Positions 50,190 through 58,958 of a stretch of 64,000 nucleotides of DNA are shown piece by piece. The stretch lies in contig NZ_JAXRUV010000001.1 of assembly GCF_034497705.1 (NCBI RefSeq), positions 682,001 to 746,000 on the forward strand. Direction: 5' to 3'. This DNA comes from Marinococcus luteus_A (GTDB taxonomy: Bacteria; Bacillota; Bacilli; Bacillales; Marinococcaceae). Every line of letters begins with the position of its first letter. Positions within the stretch are counted from its first letter, which is position 1. Position numbers and translations under genes: made by a program. The notes beneath the pieces are model-generated. The model worked only from the letters and a program-made list of their open reading frames with translations. It was not told where the DNA came from and made no database searches.

Positions 50190-50257
50190 GAGGAATATAG
50201 GTAATTATAACTGAAAGCCGCTCATCACCGCTCATGCGCGTGTAATCACTCAAACCA

Positions 50258-50286
50258 AAATCACACGGCTTTAAACCGTGTGATTT
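50258..50286 (-). terminator. Terminator after ribH
   Basis: AAATCACACGG and CCGTGTGATTT form an 11-bp perfect stem around a 7-base loop. The T-run on the minus strand is short (TTTTGGTTT), so it may be leaky. Confidence 0.7.
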
Positions 50287-50289
50287 ATT

Positions 50290-50763
50290 TTACTCCATGC
50301 GGATTTTTTTTGCAAGACTGGCCATTTCCACGGCGCCCATAGCTGCCTCGGAACCTTTATTTCCAGCTTTTGTGCCGGCCCGTTCAATCGCCTGTTCAAT
50401 GGATTCCACCGTGATAATGCCGTTAATGACCGGAAGCTCTTCCTGAAGGGATACATTTGCGACTCCTTTGGCGGATTCGCTGCATACATAGTCAAAATGT
50501 GGAGTAGCGCCGCGGATAACGGTGCCAATAGCCACAATCGCGTCGTATTTTTTCGTTTTTGCTGCCTGCTGGGCAGCAAAAGGAATTTCAAATGCCCCGG
50601 GCACCCAGATAACATCTATATCTTCTTCCTTCAGCCCGCTGCGTATCAGCGTGCTTTCCGCTCCTTCAAGCAGCTGTTTGTTAATAAATTCATTAAAACG
50701 TGCTACAACGATCGCAATTTTTTGTCCACTGCCGTTTACGTTGCCCTCAATAGTAGTTGTCAT
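50290..50763 (-). CDS. ribH: 6,7-dimethyl-8-ribityllumazine synthase
   Basis: RibH joins the ribityl-uracil amine with 3,4-dihydroxybutanone phosphate to make lumazine, the substrate of RibE. It has 157 residues with VPGAFEIPFAAQ, GTVIRGATPHFDYV and KAGNKGSEAA, as in the 60-subunit icosahedral type. It follows ribBA by 12 bp, with TAGGAGG before the ATG. Confidence 0.95.
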   Translation of the reverse strand: MTTTIEGNVNGSGQKIAIVVARFNEFINKQLLEGAESTLIRSGLKEEDIDVIWVPGAFEIPFAAQQAAKTKKYDAIVAIGTVIRGATPHFDYVCSESAKGVANVSLQEELPVINGIITVESIEQAIERAGTKAGNKGSEAAMGAVEMASLAKKIRME

Positions 50764-50775
50764 TCTATTTTCCTC

Positions 50776-51984
50776 CTAAAAATGAAGCATGTGTCCCAAT
50801 TTTTGAAACTTCGTACGCATATATTTCTCGTTTTCCTCCTGCAGCGGCAGCTGTATTGCAATCCGCTGCGTCACTTCAAGGCCGTAGCCGGAGATACCCG
50901 TTATTTTCCTCGGATTGTTGGTGAGCAGCTTCATTTTTCCTACACCGATGTCGCGGAGCACCTGGGCACCGATCCCGTATTCACGCAGATCGTCCGGGAA
51001 ACCGAGCTTTTTGTTTGCTTCCACTGTATCATAGCCCGCCTCCTGCAGCTCATAAGCTTTTAACTTATTGATCAACCCAATGCCGCGTCCTTCCTGGCGC
51101 ATATAAAGCAGTACACCTTTTCCTTCTTTTTCAATCTGCATCAGCGCTGCCTGCAGCTGCGGTCCGCAGTCACAACGCTTGGAACCGAAGACGTCCCCAG
51201 TCAGACATTCCGAATGAACCCGGACCAGTGTTTCTTCCTCCGGATCGATCTCCCCTTTTACAAGTGCCATCATTTCTTTCCCATCAATGGAGGAAGTAAA
51301 ACCAAGCGCTCGGAAATCACCGAATTCGGTCGGAAGGCTCGTATCCGCCTCCCGCTTCACTAGTTTTTCGCGGTGGCGGCGGTAGCTGATTAAATCTTTG
51401 ATCGTTACCATTTTCAACCCGAACCGGTCAGCGATTTCGCGCAGCTCCGGCACCCGGGCCATTTCCCCGTCTTCCCGTGTGATTTCACAAATTGTCCCTG
51501 ACGCTGTTTTTCCGGACAGGCGTGCAAGGTCAATCGCAGCCTCCGTATGACCGGCCCGCTGCAGGACTCCGCCTTCTTTTGCAATAAGTGGAAACACATG
51601 GCCCGGACGCTGAAAGTCTCCCGGTTCTGCGGTCTGATTGGCAAGGTGCTGGATCGTCAGCGCCCGCTCGGAAGCACTGATACCGGTTTTGGACGACACG
51701 TGGTCGACGCTCACCGTAAAAGCAGTGCCGTGCGGATCAGTATTTTGATCAGCCATCGGCTGAAGCTGCAGACGCCCGGCCTGCTCTTCTGTAATCGGCG
51801 TGCAAACGAGACCGCGGCCATACGTAATCATAAAGTTAATTGTCTGGGCATCAATGTTTTCCGACAGGGCGACGAAATCTCCTTCGTTTTCCCGGTCTTC
51901 GTCATCACAGACGATCACAACCTGCCCGTTTCTCAGTTCATCTAACGCTTCTTCAATGGGGTCAAACCAGCGTCGTTCCTCCAT
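50776..51984 (-). CDS. ribBA: Bifunctional DHBP synthase / GTP cyclohydrolase II
   Basis: A 402-residue fusion. Residues 1-205 make 3,4-dihydroxy-2-butanone 4-phosphate (DDEDRENEGDF motif). Residues 206-402 open GTP to the pyrimidine precursor, with zinc cysteines in CLTGDVFGSKRCDCG and the RQEGRGIGL motif. It provides both inputs of riboflavin synthesis and is the third gene of the FMN-riboswitch operon. Confidence 0.96.
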   Translation of the reverse strand: MEERRWFDPIEEALDELRNGQVVIVCDDEDRENEGDFVALSENIDAQTINFMITYGRGLVCTPITEEQAGRLQLQPMADQNTDPHGTAFTVSVDHVSSKTGISASERALTIQHLANQTAEPGDFQRPGHVFPLIAKEGGVLQRAGHTEAAIDLARLSGKTASGTICEITREDGEMARVPELREIADRFGLKMVTIKDLISYRRHREKLVKREADTSLPTEFGDFRALGFTSSIDGKEMMALVKGEIDPEEETLVRVHSECLTGDVFGSKRCDCGPQLQAALMQIEKEGKGVLLYMRQEGRGIGLINKLKAYELQEAGYDTVEANKKLGFPDDLREYGIGAQVLRDIGVGKMKLLTNNPRKITGISGYGLEVTQRIAIQLPLQEENEKYMRTKFQKLGHMLHF

Positions 51985-52014
51985 GGTATCGTTCCTACTT
52001 TCTTTGCAAAGGTT

Positions 52015-52614
52015 TTATTTATCTACAGTTAACAGACGTTCTGTATATTTGGCAAGCATGTCACATTCAATGTTGACCAGATCACCAGCCTGTTTATCTG
52101 CCAGGTTGGTTACCTGCCATGTATGCGGAATAATCGACAAAGTAAAGGTTTCTTTTTCGTCGTCCACTCCGAAAATTGTCAAACTGATGCCATCAACTGT
52201 GACGGAGCCTTTATTGGTCATGTAGCGGAGCTGCTCCTTCGGTGTCTGCACGCACACGTAAATCATGTTTTCTTCCTCTTCAATGGAAGCAATGGTTCCC
52301 GTTGCATCTACATGGCCCTGAACGAAGTGCCCGCCAAACCGTCCTCCGGCCTGCATCGCAAGCTCAAGATTTACTCGTGTTCCTTCTTTCATATATTTCA
52401 GACTCGTATGCTTGAGCGTTTCAGCCATCACGTCTACGTAGACGCACCGTCCTTTTTTAGCCGTCGCCGTGAGGCAGATGCCATTTACCGAGATGCTGTC
52501 GCCAATGCGAATACTGTCCATATCCAGATCACTCTCAAGCTCCAGCTGAATTAAATTTTCCTGATGCGTCATTTTTGATACTGTTCCTGTCGCTTCTACA
52601 ATACCTGTAAACAT
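52015..52614 (-). CDS. ribE: Riboflavin synthase alpha subunit
   Basis: RibE dismutates two lumazines to riboflavin and the ribityl-uracil amine. The 199-residue protein is built of two similar lumazine-binding barrels (MFTGIVEATG at the start; FGGHFVQGHVDATG in the second), with SVNGICLTA and TVDGISLTI repeating. It lies four bases after ribD. Confidence 0.96.
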   Translation of the reverse strand: MFTGIVEATGTVSKMTHQENLIQLELESDLDMDSIRIGDSISVNGICLTATAKKGRCVYVDVMAETLKHTSLKYMKEGTRVNLELAMQAGGRFGGHFVQGHVDATGTIASIEEEENMIYVCVQTPKEQLRYMTNKGSVTVDGISLTIFGVDDEKETFTLSIIPHTWQVTNLADKQAGDLVNIECDMLAKYTERLLTVDK

Positions 52615-52618
52615 GCTT

Positions 52619-53701
52619 TCACTCCCCGGCCTGCAGTGTATATTTTCGGTCCTGCCCGAATGTTTCTTCCTTTATCAATGAAAATGCCCGGGCTTCCTGA
52701 AGCGTCGAAATACCATTTCCGTGATAGACTCCGGGTGCATTTTCCCCGCCAATCACTATCGGCGCTACATACATTAAATATTCCTGAATCAGTTCGGCTT
52801 CCAGGAAGGAGCCGAGAACCCCGGCCCCTCCTTCCACAAACAATGAAACGATTTTCTTTTCACCGAGCACATCCAGCACCGCGGAGATATTTTTCACACC
52901 GGAAGCGACTGGAATTACTTCAGCCCCCGCTTCTTCCAGGCGGTGCTGCCTCTCAGCATCAGCCGGACCGTTCGTCAAAACGTAGACCGGAGCTGAGGAG
53001 TCCTTCAGCATCCGGCTGTTTTCCGGCATCCGGAGCTCACTGTCAAGTACTATCCGTGCCGGCGTCACTCCCGTTTCAGGAACACGGGCCGTAAGGGACG
53101 GATCATCGCTCAGCACAGTTCCGAGGCCGACTAATATGCCATCGCACCGGCGCCTCTCCCGGTGGACGTCCTCCCGGGCTGGTTTTCCGGTAATCCACTG
53201 GCTTTCGCCTGTGGCCGTAGCAGTCTTTCCGTCAAGGGAAGAAGCTGTTTTAGCCGTGACGTAAGGTTTTCCAGTTTTAATAAAATGAAAAAATTTCCGG
53301 TTTAAGTAAGCCGCTTCTTCCTGTCTGACTCCGGTCACCACTTCAAGGCCTGCTTCTTCCATCATCTGTATGCCTTTTCCGGCTACAAGCGGATTCGGGT
53401 CTGACGCTGCCACCACTACTTTTACAATGCCCGCTTCAATAATCTGTTTGGCACATGGCGGAGTACGGCCGTAATGGCTGCAGGGCTCAAGGGTGACGTA
53501 AATCGATGCTCCTTCAGCTTCATCCCCTGCCATCTCGAGCGCATGGACTTCTGCATGTGCTTCCCCGGAGCGAAGATGAGCTCCCATCCCCACGATTCTT
53601 CCATCTTTAACGACGACGGCACCGACCATTGGATTCGGGTAAGTCTGCCCTTCCGTCGAGCGTGCTAGTTCGAGTGCTGTGTGCATCCAGGTATGATCCA
53701 T
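52619..53701 (-). CDS. ribD: Bifunctional pyrimidine deaminase / reductase
   Basis: RibD performs the second and third steps of riboflavin synthesis. The 360-residue protein has an N-terminal zinc deaminase (HAEVHAL, PCSHYGRTPPC) and a C-terminal NADPH reductase (TAKTASSLDGKTAT, VEGGAGVLG). AAAGGAGG lies before the ATG. It is the first gene of the operon after the FMN riboswitch. Confidence 0.96.
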   Translation of the reverse strand: MDHTWMHTALELARSTEGQTYPNPMVGAVVVKDGRIVGMGAHLRSGEAHAEVHALEMAGDEAEGASIYVTLEPCSHYGRTPPCAKQIIEAGIVKVVVAASDPNPLVAGKGIQMMEEAGLEVVTGVRQEEAAYLNRKFFHFIKTGKPYVTAKTASSLDGKTATATGESQWITGKPAREDVHRERRRCDGILVGLGTVLSDDPSLTARVPETGVTPARIVLDSELRMPENSRMLKDSSAPVYVLTNGPADAERQHRLEEAGAEVIPVASGVKNISAVLDVLGEKKIVSLFVEGGAGVLGSFLEAELIQEYLMYVAPIVIGGENAPGVYHGNGISTLQEARAFSLIKEETFGQDRKYTLQAGE

Positions 53702-53748
53702 ATGGCCGGACCTCCTTTATTTTTAATTGCTGCTATTGATTACAGAAA

Positions 53749-53784
53749 CAAAAAAAGCCCCCGAATGAACATCCGGGGGCTTTT
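53749..53784 (-). terminator. Expression-platform terminator of the FMN riboswitch
   Basis: On the minus strand AGCCCCCG and CGGGGGCT form an 8-bp GC-rich stem with a 10-base loop, followed by seven T, between the aptamer and ribD. Confidence 0.9.
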
Positions 53785-53875
53785 ATACATACGTATCCAA
53801 AATAATATTCCAGTTCTCTTCAGCGGCCGTTGCGGCTGCGGACAGAAAAACAGAATTTTTTCGAATACGGTTTTT

Positions 53876-54021
53876 TCCTTCTCCCATCCAGACTGTTACT
53901 GTCGGCTTCAGAGTTGCACTGAATCCACCGTCCACGCCAGCAGCGCTTACCGGGTCACGGACTGAAAAGCATTCGCTTTATCACCGTCGGTTGGGACTTG
54001 CACCCGACCCCGAAGGATGTT
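53876..54021 (-). promoter_or_regulatory. FMN riboswitch (RFN element) of the rib operon
   Basis: The minus strand reads the RFN hallmarks: CATCCTTCGGGGTCGGGTG, CCCAACCGACGGTGA, GACCCGGTAAGCGC, GCCGACAGTAACAGTC and the closing GGATGGGAGAAGG. With the terminator at 53749 it fills most of the 394-bp gap between ribD and ppiB. FMN binding favours termination, so the operon responds to flavin supply. The rest of the gap (54022-54095) probably holds its promoter, which I could not place with confidence. Confidence 0.95.
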
Positions 54022-54095
54022 GATCGCAATCAACGTACCGTATGAAGTTAAAATACATTTTATTACGTTCTCATATATCCGTCAAAAGATTCAGC

Positions 54096-54533
54096 TTATG
54101 CTTCGTCCCAGACCCGCACTTCCTTCATAACATCCTGCGCCTGGATACGGTCCACCTGGTCCATGTTATCTGTCACACGGCCAAATACCGTATGCACGCC
54201 GTTCAGGTGCGGCTGCTGGTCAAACAGAATAAAGAACTGGCTGCCACCGGTGTCTTTTCCGGCATGCGCCATCGACAAATAGCCTCTTTCGTGAGTGCGC
54301 GGGTTCCCTTCCGTTTCACAAGGAATCGTGTATCCCGGGCCGCCGTCTCCGCGGTTATTCGGGCATCCGCCCTGGGCAACAAAGCCCGGGATGACGCGGT
54401 GGAACGTAAGGCCATCATAGAAGCCGTCATTTGCCAGACTTTCAAAGTTTTTCACCGTGCCCGGCGCGTCCTCCGGGAAAAATTCCAATGTTACTGTTTC
54501 TCCGTTTTCAAATGCGATTTTACCTTTTTTCAT
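54096..54533 (-). CDS. ppiB: Peptidyl-prolyl cis-trans isomerase, cyclophilin type
   Basis: A cytosolic cyclophilin of 145 residues that speeds proline isomerisation during folding. Core motifs are FHRVIPGFVAQGG, MAHAGKDTGGSQFFI and HLNGVHTVFGRV. The start ATG 54533 (MKKGKIAFENGE) follows AAGGGG; the frame continues upstream into lysA but only with poor starts. No signal peptide is present. It follows lysA, as in B. subtilis. Confidence 0.95.
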   Translation of the reverse strand: MKKGKIAFENGETVTLEFFPEDAPGTVKNFESLANDGFYDGLTFHRVIPGFVAQGGCPNNRGDGGPGYTIPCETEGNPRTHERGYLSMAHAGKDTGGSQFFILFDQQPHLNGVHTVFGRVTDNMDQVDRIQAQDVMKEVRVWDEA

Positions 54534-54549
54534 CTCTCTATACCCCTTT

Positions 54550-55875
54550 TTATTTTGTTTTTGCCTTTGCGGGCGCATAGGACAGGTCATACTGAAGAAT
54601 GTCCTCGTACGTTTCTCCGCGAACGACCAGGTGCGATTCGCCGTCTTCGGCGAAGACGACCGGCGGGCGCGGGAGACGGTTGTAATTGTTGGCCATGGAA
54701 TACCCGTAGGCTCCTGTACAGAAAACCGCCAGCGTATCATTAGTTTTCACTTCCGGAAGCGGTAGATTCCAAATCAGCATATCGCCGCTTTCACAAAGCT
54801 TACCGGCAACCGAAAACGTATCATCGGCTTTTTCATGACCGCGGTTGGCAAGAATGCCTTCATACTCTGCCTGATACAATGCCGGACGTATGTTGTCGGA
54901 CATGCCGCCGTCCACCGAAATGTACCGGCGGACGCCGGGAATATCTTTTTTCGACCCTACGTCATATAACGTCGTGCCGGCATCGCCGCTGATGGAGCGC
55001 CCAGGCTCAATCCAGATCTCCGGCACGTCCATGCCGGTACGGAGCGCTTCCTGTTTGACCGACTGGATCATATCCTGCACGTACTGCTCCGGTGCGAGCG
55101 GTTCATCCCCTTCCACATAGCGGATCCCAAAGCCGCCGCCGCAGTTCAGTACATCCGGCGTGAACTGCAGATGCTCCTGCCAATGCACAAACTGGTCAAA
55201 CAGCTTTTTGATAGCCATTGTAAATCCGCTCGTTTCAAAAATCTGCGAACCGATATGACAATGCACGCCTTTAATGTTGATGGACGGACTCTGCTGCAGG
55301 CGGTAAATAGCCTGGTCTGCCTGACCGGACGTCAGGTCAAAGCCAAACTTTGAATCCTCCTGCCCAGTGGAAATGTATTCATGTGTGTGCGCCTCGATGC
55401 CCGGAGTCGTCCGGATCAACGCTTCCACATGCGTCTGCTGCCTGACCGCCTGCTGCTCAATCAATTGAATTTCATGAAAATTATCAATCACAAAACAGCC
55501 GATGCCAAGCTCAATGGCGAGAGCGATTTCTGCTTCGCTTTTATTATTACCGTGAAAATGAACCTTTTCCATCGGAAAACCGGCTTTTGATGCCGTCATC
55601 AGCTCTCCCCCGGAAACCACGTCCAGACTGAGTCCCATTTCTTTCGCCAGCTGTGACATTGCAACACAGCTAAAGGCCTTGCTTGCGTAGGCCACCTGAT
55701 ACGTCATCCCGTTATCTTCAAAAGCCTGCTGAAACCCCCGGGCCCGCTCCCGCATCAAAGCGACGTCGTAGACGTAAACCGGGCTCCCGTATTCCTGCTT
55801 TATGTTAACGGTATCCACCCCGCCAATCTCCAGGTGGCCGTGTTCATTTATATGGTGCGTTCCATGAAGCTGCAT
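54550..55875 (-). CDS. lysA: Diaminopimelate decarboxylase
   Basis: LysA decarboxylates meso-diaminopimelate to lysine, the last step of lysine synthesis. The 441-residue PLP enzyme has a barrel domain with the PLP lysine in AYASKAFS and HCHIGSQI, and the C-terminal CESGDM and GAYGYSM motifs that form the shared active site. In B. subtilis the spoVA operon precedes lysA; here pdp does. Confidence 0.96.
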   Translation of the reverse strand: MQLHGTHHINEHGHLEIGGVDTVNIKQEYGSPVYVYDVALMRERARGFQQAFEDNGMTYQVAYASKAFSCVAMSQLAKEMGLSLDVVSGGELMTASKAGFPMEKVHFHGNNKSEAEIALAIELGIGCFVIDNFHEIQLIEQQAVRQQTHVEALIRTTPGIEAHTHEYISTGQEDSKFGFDLTSGQADQAIYRLQQSPSINIKGVHCHIGSQIFETSGFTMAIKKLFDQFVHWQEHLQFTPDVLNCGGGFGIRYVEGDEPLAPEQYVQDMIQSVKQEALRTGMDVPEIWIEPGRSISGDAGTTLYDVGSKKDIPGVRRYISVDGGMSDNIRPALYQAEYEGILANRGHEKADDTFSVAGKLCESGDMLIWNLPLPEVKTNDTLAVFCTGAYGYSMANNYNRLPRPPVVFAEDGESHLVVRGETYEDILQYDLSYAPAKAKTK

Positions 55876-55949
55876 ATTATTCTCTCCTTCGTTGCTCCTC
55901 CTCGTTCGTTTATTTTAGCACGCTTCCGAAAAAGACAAAAGCTTTATGC

Positions 55950-55984
55950 AAGTAAAGAAACCGTGCAATTACTGCACGGTTTCA
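55950..55984 (-). terminator. Terminator overlapping the pdp stop codon
   Basis: On the minus strand GAAACCGTGCA and TGCACGGTTTC form an 11-bp perfect stem around a 5-base loop that contains part of the TAA stop, followed by TTTACTT. The last codons of pdp form the 5' arm. The U-tract is weak. Confidence 0.7.
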
Positions 55985-57270
55985 TAAATGAGGACTGGTT
56001 TTTCCACCGCAGCTTCTGCAATCGTAAAGGCTTCAGAAATTTTCCTGGCGCTCTCAGCGCTGTCCTGGGCATTTACGTGCATGACCGCAATTGTATCGCC
56101 TTTTTGTACAGGGTCACCGATTTTTTTCGTCAGTTCGATGCCCACACTGTAATCAAGCACATCGTCCTTGGTGGCCCTTCCGGCTCCGAGAAGCATCGCA
56201 CTTACGCCGATTTCTTCGGCTTCAATGCCGTGTACGTAGCCGGAGGCTTCCGCCTTCACTTCTACCCGGTGCTCAGCAGCAGCAAGGCTCTCCGGATGAT
56301 CTACAGCGGAGGCATCACCGTGCTGATTTTTCACAAATGCTTTCATTTTTTCAAGCGCGTCCCCGTTTTCAATCACCTGAAGCACCATTTTTTCCGCCTG
56401 CTCGAGCGTGTCGGCTTTGCCGCCTGCTACAAGCATATAGGAAGAAAGCGTGACGCTCAGCTCATGCAGGTCCTCCGGGCCGTTGCCCTGCAGCGTTTCA
56501 ATTGCTTCTTTTACTTCGAGCGCGTTACCGACGGTCCGGCCGAGCGGCTGATCCATATTGGAAATGACCGCCATCGTTTTACGATCGAGTGACTGGCCGA
56601 TTTCCACCATTGCTTCCGCCAGACGCTTTGCTTCCTCCACTTCTTTCATAAAGGCGCCTGACCCTGCCTTTACGTCAAGCACGATCGCATCTGCGCCAGC
56701 AGCGATTTTTTTACTCATCACCGAGCTTGCAATCAGCGGAATGGAGTTTACAGTTGCCGTCACGTCCCGGAGTGCGTAAAGCTTTTTGTCTGCCGGGGTG
56801 AGGTTGCCGCTTTGGCCTGCGACAGCTATTTTATGCTCATTAACAAGACTGACGAACTCTTCCTTTGGAATCTCTGTTTCAAATCCACGGAAGCTTTCCA
56901 GCTTATCAATCGTGCCGCCGGTGTGCCCGAGTCCGCGTCCGGACATCTTCGCTACAGGAACACCGCACGCTGCTACAATCGGTCCTATAATCAGCGTCGT
57001 TTTGTCGCCGACGCCTCCGGTAGAGTGCTTGTCCACCTTGATTCCTTCGATTGCCGAAAGGTCGAGCTGATCGCCGGACTCAGCCATCGCGTAGGTGAGG
57101 GCGGCAGATTCCTTCTGGGTCATATCCTGAAAGTAAATCGCCATCGCAAACGCCGATGCCTGGTAATCCGGTACCTCGCCGTTGCTGTATGATTCCACAA
57201 ACCAGCGGATTTCTTCTTCATTCAGTTCTTTTCCATCGCGCTTTTTTGCAATAATATCCACCATTCTCAT
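55969..57270 (-). CDS. pdp: Pyrimidine-nucleoside phosphorylase
   Basis: This enzyme phosphorolyses uridine and thymidine to the base and (deoxy)ribose-1-phosphate. It has 433 residues with the phosphate loop KHSTGGVGDKTTL, SGRGLGHTGGTIDKLES and the C-terminal barrel-sandwich domain. AAAGGGG precedes the ATG. It ends a salvage operon with two purine nucleoside phosphorylases and deoB, which turns the sugar-1-phosphates into 5-phosphates. Confidence 0.95.
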   Translation of the reverse strand: MRMVDIIAKKRDGKELNEEEIRWFVESYSNGEVPDYQASAFAMAIYFQDMTQKESAALTYAMAESGDQLDLSAIEGIKVDKHSTGGVGDKTTLIIGPIVAACGVPVAKMSGRGLGHTGGTIDKLESFRGFETEIPKEEFVSLVNEHKIAVAGQSGNLTPADKKLYALRDVTATVNSIPLIASSVMSKKIAAGADAIVLDVKAGSGAFMKEVEEAKRLAEAMVEIGQSLDRKTMAVISNMDQPLGRTVGNALEVKEAIETLQGNGPEDLHELSVTLSSYMLVAGGKADTLEQAEKMVLQVIENGDALEKMKAFVKNQHGDASAVDHPESLAAAEHRVEVKAEASGYVHGIEAEEIGVSAMLLGAGRATKDDVLDYSVGIELTKKIGDPVQKGDTIAVMHVNAQDSAESARKISEAFTIAEAAVEKPVLIYETVQ

Positions 57271-57299
57271 AGTATGGCCCCTTTACACATTGCTGTTAA

Positions 57300-58115
57300 T
57301 TACGTATTTTTGACGATTTCTTTCATTAAAGAAATAAAAATCGGCTTGGTTTTGGCCGCCGTTTCCATCACTTCCTCGTGGGATATGCTGACAATTTCTT
57401 CGCCGACAGCCATATCAGTAATGCATGAAACACCTAACACGCGCAGCCCTGCATGCTGAGCCACAATTACCTCTGGCACCGTGGACATGCCCACTACATC
57501 AGCGCCGACGTTCCGAAGCAGAATTAACTCTGCCCGGCTCAGAAAGTTTGGACCGCTAATGCCGCCGTAGACGCCGCGTTTCAAGTCAATTTCAAGTGTT
57601 TCAGCGGCCTGAAACGCTTTACCGCGGAGTACTGGATCGTACGCCTGGCTCATATCGGGAAAGCGCGGTCCGAGATCGCTGTCGTTCCGGCCGATCAGCG
57701 GGTTGGTGCCGGTAAAGTTTATGTGATCTTCAATCACCATTAAGTCCCCTGGCCGAAACGACGACTGCATTCCTCCGCACGCATTGGTGACAAATAAAAA
57801 CTCGGCGCCGAGCGCTTTCATCACCCGGACCGGGAATGTCACCTCCTGCATCGAATAGCCTTCATAGTAATGAAAGCGGCCCTGCATCGCTACGACTGTT
57901 TTTCCTTCGAGCTCGCCAAGTACTAGACGCCCCGCATGGCCTTCCACTGTGGAGACAGGAAAATGAGGAATGTCTTCATAAGGGATCACAGTAGCCGCTT
58001 CAATATCATCAGCCAGGTCGCCGAGCCCGGAGCCAAGAATCATGCCGACCTCAGGCGCTGCACTATATTTCGACTGGATGTACTCCTTTGCTTCCTGTGT
58101 TTTTACAGCATCCAT
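57300..58115 (-). CDS. Purine nucleoside phosphorylase paralogue with MTAP-like specificity residues
   Basis: A 271-residue trimeric-type PNP/MTAP family protein. It keeps the phosphate and sugar residues (GSGLGDLADD, STVEGHAGR, QGRFHYYEG, GMSTVPEVIVA). At the base site it reads GPNFLSRAE where the neighbouring PNP has GPAYETPAE, and SCITDMA where that enzyme has SCISNLA. MTA phosphorylases carry GPxFxSRAE and an Asp at the Asn position, which favours 6-amino purines. The substrate may therefore be adenosine or methylthioadenosine; this is inference. GGGAGG precedes the ATG, which directly follows the upstream stop. Confidence 0.82.
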   Translation of the reverse strand: MDAVKTQEAKEYIQSKYSAAPEVGMILGSGLGDLADDIEAATVIPYEDIPHFPVSTVEGHAGRLVLGELEGKTVVAMQGRFHYYEGYSMQEVTFPVRVMKALGAEFLFVTNACGGMQSSFRPGDLMVIEDHINFTGTNPLIGRNDSDLGPRFPDMSQAYDPVLRGKAFQAAETLEIDLKRGVYGGISGPNFLSRAELILLRNVGADVVGMSTVPEVIVAQHAGLRVLGVSCITDMAVGEEIVSISHEEVMETAAKTKPIFISLMKEIVKNT

Positions 58116-58958
58116 TCAGGCATCCTCCCGTGCGATCCGGCGAAGGGTTTCTTTCATTAATTTCAAGAAATCTTCCTGGACCTTTGAAGTCGTGTCCATG
58201 ACTTCATCATGGCTTAACGGCTGGTCAAGCATGCCGGCAGCGAGGTTTGAAATGCAGGAAATACCGAGCACTTCCATGCCTCCGTGAACGGCAACGATCA
58301 CTTCCGGCACCGTGGACATACCAACGGCGTCTGCCCCAAGCACACGTGCCATGCGGACCTCTGCCGGGGTTTCATAGGCCGGTCCCGTATTTGCCATATA
58401 CGTGCCGCGCTGAATACGGATGTTCAGCGACAGCGCCGCTTCGTCAGCAATTTTGGCGAGTCCTTTCGAATACGCTGAACTCATATCCGGAAAGCGGGGG
58501 CCGAGCTCTGCATCATTTTTTCCAATAAGCGGGTTATCGCCGAGCCAGTTGATGTGATCATCGATAATCATTAAATCACCCGGTTCAAAGTCGTGGTTCA
58601 CGCCGCCCGCAGCATTGGTGACAAGAAGCCGTTTCACTCCGAGCGCGTTCATTACGCGAATCGGAAACGTCACTTCCTGGAGGGAATAGCCTTCATAGTA
58701 ATGAAAACGTCCCTGCATCGCTGCCACCTGCATACCCTCAAGTTCACCGAATACAAGCTGGCCCGCGTGGCCCTCCACCGTAGAAACGGGAAAGCCGGGA
58801 ATGTCTTCATATTTTAGAACGACTGGGTTTTTAATTTCATCGGCCAGCACCCCCAGGCCGGAACCGAGCACGAGCCCGGTCGTCGGTACAGTGGAGATAT
58901 TGGACTGAATGTATTGAACTGCTTCTTTGGTTTGCTGCTGGATACTCAAATTATTCAC
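58116..58958 (-). CDS. pupG: Purine nucleoside phosphorylase (PupG/PunA type)
   Basis: This enzyme phosphorolyses guanosine, inosine and their deoxy forms. It has about 280 residues with all canonical motifs: GSGLGVLADE, TNAAGGVN, GPAYETPAE (Glu for the purine N1) and SCISNLAAG (Asn for the 6-oxo group). The frame starts at GTG 58958, overlapping deoB by 8 nt, but the TTG at 58949 sits better after AAGGAAGG. It lies between deoB and its paralogue. Confidence 0.93.
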   Translation of the reverse strand: MNNLSIQQQTKEAVQYIQSNISTVPTTGLVLGSGLGVLADEIKNPVVLKYEDIPGFPVSTVEGHAGQLVFGELEGMQVAAMQGRFHYYEGYSLQEVTFPIRVMNALGVKRLLVTNAAGGVNHDFEPGDLMIIDDHINWLGDNPLIGKNDAELGPRFPDMSSAYSKGLAKIADEAALSLNIRIQRGTYMANTGPAYETPAEVRMARVLGADAVGMSTVPEVIVAVHGGMEVLGISCISNLAAGMLDQPLSHDEVMDTTSKVQEDFLKLMKETLRRIAREDA

